Shown piece after piece: positions 24,325 to 35,900 of a stretch of DNA of 64,000 bases. The stretch's first letter is position 1, and every line of letters begins with the position of its first letter. The stretch is from positions 68,837,666 through 68,901,665 of the forward strand of contig OY288251.1 of assembly GCA_958450325.1 (NCBI GenBank). Direction: 5' to 3'. Origin of the DNA: Agrostemma githago. Taxonomy: Eukaryota > Streptophyta > Magnoliopsida > Caryophyllales > Caryophyllaceae. The position numbers and the translations under genes are program-made. The notes under the pieces are model-generated. The model did no database searches and was not told where the DNA came from. It was given only the letters and a program-made list of their open reading frames with translations.

Positions 24325-24427
24325 GAGATGGTCTCACGATACGATTATTGTGAGACCTCTCGGGAGGAAGTTATTAAAATAATAAAATACTAGAGGTCTC
24401 ACAATAATCGTATTGTGAGACCGTCTC
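24325..24427. repeat. Near-perfect hairpin, 36-base arms
   Basis: Arms 24325-24360 and 24392-24427 are complementary with about two mismatches around a 31-base loop. The ends read GAGATGGTCTCACGATACG and are the GTGAGAC/GTCTCAC type of short foldback MITE. Shorter relatives occur near 26640-26675 and 41590-41655. Confidence 0.85.
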
Positions 24428-24629
24428 AGACTAACTCCTAACTTTAAATATTTGTATGATTTTTCGAATTGAAATCCGACTGAAAGTAACTAACGTGAAT
24501 TTTAACTATTCAAGTTAAAATCTAGCGAATGAGCCGAAAATAAACTAAGGCATGGAGTAAAAAACTAGAAATTAAATCGAGAAACATGCTCCATCAGTTA
24601 ACACATTGAAGAAACCTCTCCAAAAAAAA

Positions 24630-25491
24630 ATGAGTTTGTCAAAAATGGGGAAAGCCTTGCCCTTTTCTGGGATTTTCAGGTACATCCTTCTTCCCCACTT
24701 CCTAATTTTTTTCTCCTGGTTATTGCATGCGTTATGATTTTGGTTTCAGTTTTAAGTTTTATTTGTAATGCATGTATCATACACCTACTATGAGACGTCT
24801 CAAGGTAATCATATTCTCACTGTAATTATACGGTGTCATAGGATTAGGATAGGAGAATTTGTGCTTATTTAATTGTGTGATCATATTGGGATTGTGGTGT
24901 TAATTTAGGATAGATGAAGAGAGTTGTTGGATGAGACTCCTACTAGATTGTTGAATGGGGTTTTTTCAGGCATGATCTGTATTATCTGTAAGAAGTAAGA
25001 ACACCATTGCCTTGCAGTTACTGTCATTATATGAACCCTAAAACCCTAGAACCATTGAAGCCATCGGAAGATTTTAGACTTACTTTACTTGCTGCAAGCT
25101 TGCTCATGCTCAACCCTTCGGATTAGTTTATAATTTAGTGGCTTAAAATGGCCATGATTTAATTTAACTGCGATTTGTGTTATACTGTTATATAGCTGTC
25201 TTTCCTGTTCTGGGGTTTCATATGTTAAAATCGCTGCTAAATTGTGTTAAGTAGTTTATCTTGGTAGTTGCTAGAAACTCAGATTATTGTTAACCCGTCA
25301 GGAAACTGGAACAAGATATGGAGACTGTAGTTAGGGTTTTGAAGCCTGGACATGTAGGAATTATAGAGCACAAATTTACCAATGAAGAGATCCGTGAGGC
25401 AGATGCTGTTGTTACAAGAGCTGTCGAGAATTGGAAGAAGCGAACATTGTTGGAGAAAAATGGTGTCCTGAAAGATTTCATTGATATGTAA
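24630..25491 (+). CDS. Small conserved-looking plant protein, 79 residues, two exons
   Basis: Exon 1 is 24630-24679, starting MSLSKMGKALPFSGIF. Its donor is AG|GTACAT. Exon 2 is 25302-25491, after a CAG acceptor, and ends in TAA. The joined frame is exactly 80 codons including stop. The protein is soluble, has no membrane segment, and has a mixed-charge helical C-terminus (EEIREADAVVTRAVENWKKR). The N-terminus KALPFSGIFRKLEQDMETV and the VLKPGHVGIIEHKF segment look like those of a short uncharacterised plant family I have a vague memory of, but I cannot name it. Neither exon is a long ORF, so the gene is easily missed by ORF scans. It lies upstream of, and convergent with, the glutaredoxin gene at 26067-26411. 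Confidence 0.7.
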
Positions 25492-26066
25492 TGGTATTTT
25501 AGACTTGGTGAACATCTTAAAAGCTTTGATTTTTTTTTTTTCATTTGTAGCAAAAATCCTTGTGGTTCCATTTCCAAAGCCTGTTTGTTAAAAAAATTGA
25601 TCAAGATCATCGTTTTGTGTTAATGCCTAACAACTAACTACTGTTTCTCGTCATTTAAACACCGTAATGAACTTTATTTTATTTTATTATTAAAATGCTT
25701 TATTTTATATGGCAACATAGCTTGACCTTCTAACTTGTAGAAAGGAAATGTGAATTGGCAGGCGGCATGAAAGAAAATTTCTGACACTCAAATATTAACT
25801 GCAAATGCAGTTTTTATAACTCTGATAGTCTGCTTCTCTGTCATGCTTTATTATATGCTGAACAAGCTCAAATGACATACATTTGACACTCGGACACTGC
25901 AACTATTTTTCTTCTCTACCGATATCTTACATAATGTAGGGAAAGTGTAGAATATGTGAACTGAAAAGCAAACCCATTCAATACTCTGGTTGATTACTAG
26001 AGCTTTATCGTCCTAATATTGTCGAGAACAACATAGGCCTCCATGTTTTTTATTTATTATACCATG
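25492..26066. other. Convergent 3' flank between the 79-residue protein gene and a glutaredoxin gene
   Basis: AT-rich non-coding sequence that holds both 3' UTRs. No repeat or RNA gene recognised. Confidence 0.5.
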
Positions 26067-26411
26067 CTAATGATTATGTTCTGTTGATGTTCTGTTCCAA
26101 ACCCATATGGCTCCTGCTTCTTTCAGCATGGGCACCAGCTTTCCCTGTACCTGGAGGGTCAGGACTTCATTAGCCCCTCCAACATGCTTCTGTCCGATGT
26201 ACACAGTCGGCACTGCTGGTTTGTTCCCCATTCTCTTGAGCGCTTTCTCAATTTCTTGCCCATTTTGAATCTCATCGAGCTCATAAACTATTGGATTAGC
26301 TCCATAGCTGATCATGAGTTGCTTCATGGAATGAGAGACACAACAAGAGCTCTTGCTGAAGATCACTAGCGGCCTTTCATCCACTAGACTCTTGACGACA
26401 TCCATTATCAA
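26067..26411 (-). CDS. CC-type (class III) glutaredoxin, active site CCVS
   Basis: Single exon, 114 residues from the first Met; the second Met (MDVVKSLVDERP, start at 26405) is the likely family start. The redox site SKSSCCVS is at residues 19-26: Cys23 is the expected nucleophile and position 26 is Ser, so it is monothiol-like with the extra adjacent Cys typical of this land-plant class. The glutathione-binding segments AVPTVYIG and GGANEV are present. Members are small cytosolic/nuclear proteins that bind TGA transcription factors. Most TGA-binding members end in ALWL; here the related AIWV is followed by ten more residues (WNRTSTEHNH), which could hide or remove that motif. A TATA box lies about 135 bp upstream (26547-26554). 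Confidence 0.95.
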   Translation of the reverse strand: MIMDVVKSLVDERPLVIFSKSSCCVSHSMKQLMISYGANPIVYELDEIQNGQEIEKALKRMGNKPAVPTVYIGQKHVGGANEVLTLQVQGKLVPMLKEAGAIWVWNRTSTEHNH

Positions 26412-26546
26412 TGCGAGGTTTGTTTTTTAATTTCAAAACAAGATGACTGTGAGTTTTAGGGATTTGAGATTATTGATGATACACTTGTTGAGTTTCGTAA
26501 TGCCTTTGTGTTTTTGCTGTGGTGAAAGTGTGCTGGCTTTGCCGTC

Positions 26547-26554
26547 TATTTATA
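26547..26554 (-). promoter_or_regulatory. TATA box of the minus-strand glutaredoxin gene
   Basis: TATAAATA on the minus strand, about 135 bp upstream of the start codon. The same word at a similar distance precedes the other two glutaredoxin genes. Confidence 0.7.
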
Positions 26555-27142
26555 GGCATCTAAGACTGCAGTACAGTGTCGAGTCAGTGACTGAGTCTTG
26601 TATGAGTCTGTTTCACAATCTTACACCAACCCAACTACTTATGGATTGGTCTCACATGTAAGACGATCTCATATAAGTTAATAACAGGGTCTCGATCGAA
26701 TGCAATCCGTGTGGCATATTTGGTAGGGCATCAGAAAGGAATGAGGAACTTACTTTTGATGGAGATAGTGCATAAAAGGTTGTCCGAAAAGTGTGCATTA
26801 GGATTTACCTGAAGAAGAAAGGTCAGGATGATTGTGGGGGCCAATATTATATGCCGAGAGACGAGTGGTGAGCTATTAGGGTTTAGGAATAGATTCCCCA
26901 AAATTCACCTTTGTTATCAAATTGTTCCACATGTTTTGAGCTGAGGAAAATGGAGTCTGCTTTTCTGTGAGTAATTCCTCACGAATTGATCTTACAACTG
27001 TTGGCAGGAATCTTATGATGTGGATCAGATGATGAGGTTTATCCAGAATGATTATTTCTTTCACAAATTCTTCATTGTTTTTGACAAACTTGAGACGGGT
27101 CAAATAGGGTATAGCCTAGATAATGTCTAGGGAGTAGCAGAT
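26555..27142. other. Upstream flank of the glutaredoxin gene
   Basis: Non-coding. GGTCTCAC…GATCTCAT words near 26640-26675 resemble the foldback MITE at 24325-24427. Nothing else recognised. Confidence 0.4.
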
Positions 27143-27401
27143 AACTTGCCTTTATCTACCTTGTGAGTAATATTTGACCTGTCCCTCACAACCTTGGTGA
27201 CGGATGTAACAGTAACAAGGGAGATGCCCTAAATTTCTTTAACCTATCCACAGAAAGAATCAAACATGATTTGTCTTTATCTACCTTGTGAGTAATATTT
27301 GACCTGTCCCTCACAACCTTGGTAACGGATGTAACAGTCACAATTCACAAAGGAGATGCCCTAAATTTCTTTAACCTATCCACAAAAAGAATCAAACACA
27401 A
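27143..27401 (+). repeat. Tandem duplication of about 125-130 bp
   Basis: Copy 1 (about 27143-27269) and copy 2 (about 27270-27401) share almost the whole sequence, beginning CTTTATCTACCTTGTGAGTA and ending at a CTATCCACA(G/A)AAAGAATCAAACA block. Copy 2 has a small insertion. Each contains TTTGACCTGTCCCTCACAA and GACGGATGTAACAG, words of the GACGGAT foldback MITE family seen elsewhere in this window. Confidence 0.85.
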
Positions 27402-29316
27402 TTTTCCCTGAAGTTTCATGAGAACTCTACCAATGCTCGAAGATTCCACCTCTGCTATGGTGCCACCTGTACATGTTTGTAGACATGAGCCACATGGCAG
27501 AACGTTATTGGAGTATGCTTGCATTTGGGTTTCAACTGGGACAGGTCATTTGGGATTTGGGTACATTTTAGGTGTCATCATAGTGTCGTGGGTTCAAGTC
27601 GAGCCGTTGTATTCGAGTATGTTGATTGTTGAATTGGCTCAAGTCAGTTGAGTTGAGATGGTTTTTTCGTGTAACGTGTACAAAGCAATCTTTGGGATAT
27701 GTACATTGGCGTGATGATAATGGTGTCGCGTCGAAATCCAGGGAAGAATATATAGAGCACAAAACGTGGGTGGGATACGGTGTTTTAAGATTGATCTGGT
27801 AGGAAGGAAGAGGCAGAGAAGTGTGGAAGAGCCTGGTTTACGTACGTTGCATGGTGATAGGAGAAGGAGTATTAAGCAGCTCAATGCAGAACGAAAGGCC
27901 AATTCCTTTATCCACTTTGAGTTTTAACTTGTCTTATCAATTCACACTTGATCTTGATTCTTATCTGCAGACCTCCCATTTATATTTGTCATTTTTTGAC
28001 ATTATATGATTTTGTATATTGATGTGATGGATCCTCCATGCTTGGGGGGTTCAAATCGGATCTGTAATTTTACTTATGATAAGTCGATAATAGTGCCTTC
28101 TTTATTTATTCTGATCTTATGCAATAGACATTAGACAAGCTGGGGTGGGGTGGGGTGGGGTGGTCGAACAATGTTATGTCGTGTTTGGTTATATGCATCG
28201 TTAGCTTTGATTCGCGTGGAAATGAGTTCGTTCAGGTTGGTTGAGCGTATAGTATGATTGCCGAAATTTGGTGTTTCTATCCTTGTCTTTGACCACTGCT
28301 GCCAAAACTTCTCCTTCTGGACTAGTAAGTGCGAGACGATCCAATGTCGTTCACAAATACTCCCGTTGTCCTCTCATCCAATGTCTCTTCTTATTAACGT
28401 CCCCTTAGAATACTTAATCAGCTTCATGATGCACCCATTAATGGTCTCCAAAATGTGCACCCCCCTCATTCCACGCTGCTTTCACCGCTTTCTGACACTC
28501 ATTCCCCCACCCCTCTCCCTCACGGTTATCAAGGATGACGGAGATAGGTGCATGCCGCATGATCTGATCATTTGTTCGTTGTCAATGTGAAACAATTTAG
28601 CAAGGGAATAAGCCGAACCTATTACATGTGGCATAACTCGGTCGATGTTGCTCTATCGACTATCCCCCCTGTTGGCCATCGAAGGTGCATTCATACCTCT
28701 CAAATTGCAAGTCCCGCAATCCACACTCGTCCACCGCATCTCGAAAGATATTCATATGATGGGCCACAAAAGTGAGGTTGGTGGGACCTACATAAATAAT
28801 TGTCATTGTCTCCTCAAGACCTCAAGTGGTATTTACTTGACCCGTCTTTAAACTTGCGACGGATATGACCAACTGCCTAAACATAGCCAATGAATGTCAT
28901 CTTCCTCTCTTAATATCCTGAGCTGCCTCCACAATAAATGACTGATCATAGTAACTAGCCCCCGAACTTCCCAACATTTTCCACCGTCCACAAAACATAC
29001 CCATCTAATCGTTTCCTCACTTTCCCCATTTCTACCCATAAATCATACGACTAGTCTCCCTTGTAACGGAGGTATCCGTCACTTTGTTATAACGGGTCAA
29101 ATCATCAAGATATTAATCTATAAGTAAAAAAGTATATGCTTGGACTTGAGAAGCTTCGGGTCCACTGGATCCGTAAAACTCACTAGGATAAACAGACAAA
29201 GCAACCAGCAATGAAACCAAAGACGTCGCAAAGTTCCATTACTATCAATGGATAGCTTCGTGATTTCTCACTATCCATTTGTCTAGAAAAGATAATACGT
29301 TGTTTATAGTACATTA
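27402..29316. other. Gene-free region upstream of the UBP23-like gene
   Basis: No convincing exon found. It holds a G-rich repeat (28142-28163) and pieces of the GACGGAT foldback MITE family (about 28780-28880 and 29047-29110). Confidence 0.5.
28142..28163 (+). repeat. GGGGT repeat, potential G-quadruplex
   Basis: Four consecutive GGGGT units followed by GG. Four runs of four G separated by single T is a strong G-quadruplex pattern on the plus strand. Confidence 0.85.
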
Positions 29317-29592
29317 CTCCCTCCCAAAGAGATGTTCCCATTTGATATGAGCACATCTCTAAAGGAATAATATAAGATATTAATAGTGGGTCCAATGTTT
29401 AAAGGAAATATTATAATTAAATGCAAGTGGGGTCATTCCAACTAATATGAGTGGTATATTGTGTAAATAAATATGTTGATAAGGATATTATGGTAAAGTA
29501 GACTAACCAATTAAGGAAATAAAGTAAATGGGAACATATTAGTGAGATTTCGTTTTTGGGAAAGTGGGAATAAGATAGTGGGATGGAGGGAG
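29317..29592. mobile_element. Stowaway-like MITE, 276 bp
   Basis: Ends CTCCCTCCCAAAGAGATGTT and, inverted, CCCACTATC…GGATGGAGGGAG, with TA at 29315-29316 and 29593-29594. AT-rich non-coding interior. It lies 350 bp upstream of the UBP23-like start codon. Confidence 0.75.
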
Positions 29593-29941
29593 TATTTTTT
29601 ATATAAACGGATCGTATATGACACGTTGTAAAAAAGTGGCCGATAACTCAATGAAAAACAACAATTTGGATAAATCGTAAGGATCAACATTTGGTTAGAA
29701 AGCTAAGAATAGGTTTACGTTGCTAAAGCAAAACTGAAACTGCCCTCCTAATAAAAGGGGCAGTGGAGACTGAAGATTTAAACAATTAGGGTGTCTGTCG
29801 GCCAGTCCCACACTTGTCCTCTCCATTTATCGTCCATCTTCATTCTACCCCCCTTCCTCCTACTTTCACTCATCACTCTTAATTTTATCAACTTCCTCCT
29901 AAAACCCTAATCCTCCTAGGGTTCGCTTCTCGCCGGAATCC
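29593..29941. promoter_or_regulatory. Proximal upstream region and 5' UTR of the UBP23-like gene
   Basis: The last ~100 bases are C/T-rich (CTACCCCCCTTCCTCCTAC, CCTAAAACCCTAATCCTCC), typical of a plant 5' UTR. AAACCCTA-type telo-box words are present just before the ATG. No clear TATA box. Confidence 0.4.
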
Positions 29942-32900
29942 ATGGCCGCCGCCGCTGACAAACCGCCGCCGCCGTCCTTGCGCAAAGTCGAATTTCATCT
30001 CGCTCGAAAGCCCGCATCTTTCTCCCCTAACGTAAACCCTCATTTCAAGCTCGAAACCTTAAACCCTAACGCTTCCTCTTATTCTCCCATTTCCTCTTCC
30101 TCCAGACATCCTTCTCCGTCTTCCGCCAATTCTAGAAAGCCCGAACCTTCCGATTTCTTCGAGGATGCCGTTCTCTCCTTCCGGATGCCCTCCCGCCGCA
30201 TTGTAAGCTCTAACTTGCAGCTTATTTCCTCGATTGATTGCATTTGTAGTCGGATTGATTATTTAGGGAGTTTTGATGATAGATTGATTGATTGATTTAG
30301 CTGGAAGGAGATTTCTTTCTTTTTTGTAGCCTCTGGTATGATTTGGATGAATGTGTGTCGATTATGTTTTTGGTTGATCCATGCTGCTAATAGTGTTTCG
30401 GAAATTTCGTGTATTATTGCGTTTTTAGCCTCTGATTTGTATTTGGATGAATATGGTGTAGGGTGCTGGATTGGTGAATCTTGGGAATACATGTTTCCTC
30501 AACTCAGTCATACAATGTCTAACTTACACAGAGCCGTTGGTCGGGTATTTGCAAAGTGGCAAACACCAAACGTCCTGTGAGTGGATCCACCCTTCACTTT
30601 TAGACGTACTATTGAATGCTAGTCTATGTATAGACCACGTATTGTGCAGCTTGTAGTGTCATATAAATGTGCGTTATGACAGGAGCCTTTCTAAAAGTGT
30701 TTATGAAGACATACCATTTGATTTTAGTAATGAAACGGAGGTAGTGCAGCGGCAACAACAGCAGCACTAGTCTTTTATTGCTTATGAATTGCTGCCAATA
30801 TAATGGTGCGTGAGTCTATGTGGAATTCGGTTTAGGAAATGAGCTTAAGTTTGAATGTAAAGAACAGTGGCAACCTAGTCCACAGCTGGGTGTCCTTATC
30901 AGTATGGATGATTTTGGAGATCGGCAAGCTAGTCTCAAAACAATCCTGCCAACCTTGAATTTGGAGCTGATTGTCCCTACCCATTTTAGTCAAGAGTTCT
31001 TGATTAGCATTGGTGATTGGTTGTTGAAGTGTGATATTCTGAACTGGTTTGCTGAAGTGTACAAAGTGGATGATAACGTGATTACAATGTGTATTTCATC
31101 TACTATTGCCATGTAATTTTCAGTTCCAGTGTTGGATTGACCCTTGCTTGCGGGTACCGGAAAGGATGATGCTTCGATTGGTTGTTCTGTGTGTGCATTT
31201 GAGGATGATGTAATGTGTGTATAGTAGATCGGTGTAGCTGGTAGTTTACGCGATCTTCTTCAAGCCAAAGGGTTTGGAATCTTATCTAGCTATAGACAGT
31301 ACTACTATGCATTCCAAAATTGGCTGATTCACAGTATGACAACACTGTAGTTGGGGATGGTGGGCGAGGACAAGACCAGTATCCTTTGGCCGGATGCCAG
31401 ATATAGGGGGGTGTACTACATTGTGGGGGTGGCGAGGGTCTGGTTCTATGTCTCTGTTCAGTTTCGATGGCTTCGTAGCTTGAATGTAAGTCCAATGGTT
31501 TGCCGCAAAAGGGAAAACGTTAGGGAGGGGAGAAAAATAGAAGTATGTTCGTCACTTCATCCACTGTATTTTTAACGTACATGTGAGGCCTGTATGACCC
31601 TCATTCTCCCCTATGGGAGAGAGTTGGGATTCAGGAGGCTTCGAAGTTTTTGGGTAGTAATGTTGACTTGATGTACTTTTTTCCTTTTTCCATCCTAAAT
31701 CACCGACAGCTAGTAGATGAACATAGACTCGTGCAAGAATTTCCTGGCTTGTTTATGAAAGTTTTCTTTCGTTTGTGTCTTTTATGTGTGGCAATCTAAA
31801 TGTATTTATATGCCTTTTACTTGACATTTCCTTTTGAACGAGACTTTTTTGTTTAATGTTCTTTTTTTGTTCGTGTTTTCTAGGTCGTGTTACTGGTTTC
31901 TGTGTTTTGTGCTCCATCCAGAATCATGTTAGCCGTGCCTTGCAATCTTCTGGGAGAATATTAGCACCAAAAGATCTTGTTTCAAACTTGAGATGTATCC
32001 TTTACAGCATTCACGTTTGAACATCTTCTGAATTATTCTGGATAATTATACTTACTCCTGTTGTCGATTTATTTATTACCGGGATGAAATTTAATAGTCC
32101 AAATGCAATGGGTTCTGTGTAGTGGACCGAATATACTTCGATGTTTGCTTGCTAAGAGGTTTAATTCTTAAACTTGTATCTTCTGGCATATGATGTCATT
32201 TTCTGAGGCAAATCCTCCAAACAAAAGCCATTTTTTATATTGTATGGCTAGTTTTATTACTGACCACAAGCACCCACTTTCATAAAATATGTTTTTTTTC
32301 TCCGTTCTAAATTTGATTCTTCACGAATTATCTGAAATCCTTGGAATTTGTCAATTTCAAAGTTGGTATACTCTGAGACAGTGGGAGTACCTAGTAGGTA
32401 CTTTCCTCCGTCGCTCTCTTGATTAGTTTTTACTCACACATTGTAATCTCTGCCCAAAATTATCTTGTATGATTATTGATCCTTAACCACTAGTGAAGGT
32501 GTATCTCGGAACTTTCGAAATGCGAGACAAGAAGATGCACATGAGTATATGATACATTTATTGGAATCCATGCACAAATGTTGCTTACCTTCAGGAGTCC
32601 CTTTGGAGTCACCTAGTGCTTATGAAAAAAGTTTGGTCCACCGTATATTTGGGGGCCGCTTGCGGAGTCAGGTATGTATATCTCAGCAGTGATTCGTATT
32701 GTTTTAAGCACAATTGTGCAGGAATTTTGCTTTTTCCCCCTGAATTGTCTTTATCTCAAGACATCAAATTTGTTGATCTTTGAATCCTATAGTCTGTATT
32801 TATTTAACATAATTCTCTACTCTCTGTAGGTGAAATGTTTGCAGTGTTCTCATTGTTCCAATACATTCGATCCATTTTTAGATCTGAGTCTTGAGATAGT

Positions 32901-35900
32901 CAAGGCAGATTCCCTATGTAAGGCCCTTAAGCATTACACTGCTCCAGAGCAACTAGATGGCGGTGAAAGGCAGTACAAATGTGAAAGGTGCAAGCAGAAA
33001 GTTCGGGCACTCAAACAGCTTACTGTGTCCAAAGCACCATATGTTCTCACTATACATCTGAAACGTTTTCGATCTCATTTTTCCGGACAAAAGATTGACA
33101 AGAAAATTCAGTTTGATTCTACATTGGATTTGAAGCCTTTTGTTAGTGGAGACTATGTATGTTCACTCTTCCCTGTAATTTGTTGATTTCCAATCTGGTT
33201 TTGTCTAAGCACTGTTTCAGCAAAAAAAAATTAATGTGGTGGTAGTATTTTTTTTTTTGTTTTTTTTTTTTTTTGTTTTTTTTTGTTTGTGGCCTTGCAT
33301 CTGTGGCTTGATGTGTTATGATTTTATCAATTTCACTTGAGGTGATATTCATTTCATCTGACTTGGGATTAATGTGTAGTGCTGTTTGTACTTCACCACT
33401 TTTTTTTTTTTATCTAATTACTTATCATCCTCCTCTCCCCCCTTATTTTCCGTCTTTAAATTCTGTTGATAAGCGTTCTAGCTAGTATATTGAGTGGAGT
33501 TAATAAACTCATCATGTACTATATCCTCATATCATATCTGCTTGGGCAGCTGTATGTTGGTGGAATGGATTCTAGCTGCTTTGTACAAGATAACTTTTTA
33601 AAATTTGAAAACAAGTATCTCTGTAAGCCATAAGGGCCACTATGGTCTTGTTTTTGATGGTTCACAGAGTATATCTCCATTTGTATCTGAAATAGAGTGG
33701 TTACAAATTCTGCTTTTGGCATTTCAGGAGGGTGATTTGACATATACACTCTATGGAGTTCTGGTTCATGCAGGCTGGAGCACACATTCTGGTCACTATT
33801 ATTGCTTTGTCCGTACTTCAAATGGTTTGTGGTACTCGCTTGATGACAATATGGTATGTTTTATGATACTTCTCTGCAATCCCTTTGGGTAGCCTTTACT
33901 TTATGTTTATGTCCACATGTTGATTCTTGTGTTTTTCTGGCCATCCAAGTTATAGTAGTTATTTTCTAAAAATTTATCAAAATTCAATAATGATGATATT
34001 GTGATGATTTGGGCGAGTAAGGTTATTTGGAGTAAATCTTTTGTTTTCTCACTTTTCTGCCACTGTGGTTGGAGGATTAACAAGTATTGAGTGTTGCCTT
34101 TTGATCGACAAGTATTTTGCTGTTATATTTGTTATGGCTATTAAATCCTTATAGCTGTTTTCCCCCCTAATTGACTAAATCTTTGTCATTTGTTGTTACT
34201 CTTTGTAAGCCGAGTAGTCGAACAATTGAATTCTGATAGATGTAATCACGCTGAAGAAAAAGCAATGAAAAAAATTAAGAAAACGGAAGATTGATTTCTA
34301 AAGTGCAGGGTTTTTTCTCTTTTCAAATATGAAGCAGGGAAAAATGGCGCAATTCATTTTTAAAGTGCTGGATTACGTTCTTTTCAGAATTTTTTTCAAC
34401 CTTGTTACAATGGTTTCGTTATGTAGGTTACTCAAGTGAGTGAGAGGACTGTCATGGAGCAGAAAGCATATATGTTGTTTTATGTCCGTGATAGGAAGAA
34501 ATTTGTTTCTAAGAAAGTGATGGATATTGTACACAAACAAAATCTCGTTGCAACTATGCGAAATGTTTCAAGTTCCATTCCTGTTGTCAAGCATCCTGCT
34601 GCTGTAAAAACTTCAGACGAGGCTATACAGTCCAGTTTGGTTGTGAAACAGTTAGAAAACTCAAAACCTTCTGGGGTTCTGGTTCAACCAAATTCGACAA
34701 AAAGCTTAAAGCAAGACATAAATCAAGCTTTAGGCAATATTTCATCTGAAACTTTAGTTTTGGAAACTGATAAATTGTCCGTACCAAAGGCTAATTTAGA
34801 TGAAGTGATGAAAGTGAGTAACGGTGGTGAAAATAGTCGTAAGAATGAACCTAGCTCTGAAGGCAACAAGACACTTAAGAGTGATCCTTGCATACTCGAT
34901 GAAAAACCAGCAAGTCTTGATTGTCCATCTGCTGTGTCTAATGGTGTATCCGATAAATCTTCTATTCTGGTAAGTCTGTTCAACCTTCGCCTTTTCTTTT
35001 TGTTTCTTTCTGAGGTTAGGAGACGGAGAGGGGATATGTTTATTGGTTAACATGTGTTCTTTTATTTTCAGAAAAAGGATAGTAAGCCCGTGACAGATGT
35101 TCTGTTGGATTCAACGATTCAAAGGAACACTAAAGGTGGATCCATTAATGTAAGTTCCATTATATGCATTCTTCCCCTTTGCGTACAGACTATCATTTTG
35201 AAGGAGACGGTACATTTTTCTCACATGGGAGTGTGGTTGCTTAATAGATTGCAAAGGTGACCAAATTAAGAATCAAAGGAAAGCGTTTGGAGAAGTCAAT
35301 ATCTCGGCAAGGACTGTTGAAAAATATATCTCCGCATTTGAGCACCAAGATGTTGTATGGGGCTGCTTTGAATCTTAGGAAGGCGAAAAAATGCAAGAAG
35401 ATTAAACGAAAAACAAAACGTGCTTTGCCCGAAAATTTGTCTAACGGGGAAGTTATTGCTGCAAACACAAGTTCTGTTGCAATTGCATCAGCCTCTTTGA
35501 GAGTTGGTCATTCAGTGGTTACTTGTGCAGTTTCTGATAAGACTGTTTACAACTCTTGCCCTAGAGAACGAGAAAAGGGTGATTCTAAGAACTGTGTAAC
35601 AAATACGAACGGCAGTTTACCTGTAGTGGAGTCAGATGATTTACTCAAAAGTAAATCTCAATCCAGCCAAACAGTGCATGTTACTGGTAAGCTTCCAAAT
35701 GAAGCTATTAACATGGAAGGACAATGTAATGACGTTCAGGGTTCTTGTTCCGGAAAGCAAAATCTTCAACCACAGAATGGAATATCGCAGGAAACTACTG
35801 GTTAGTAGCTCTAAATTTCTTAAAATTGGCTTGGTGCATATCTGTTTTCTTCTACTTAATCGTGAGGCTGGCAATATTTGTAACTTAATTATGCTTCGCA

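Noticed and set aside
27560..27650. Possible tRNA gene (GGGTTCAAGTCGAGCC resembles a B box)
   Set aside because: No cloverleaf, A box or acceptor stem at the right spacing; more likely a SINE remnant or chance.
34723..35053. Antisense ORFs over UBP23-like exon 7
   Set aside because: Shadow frames; the plus-strand frame is supported by splice phase and homology.
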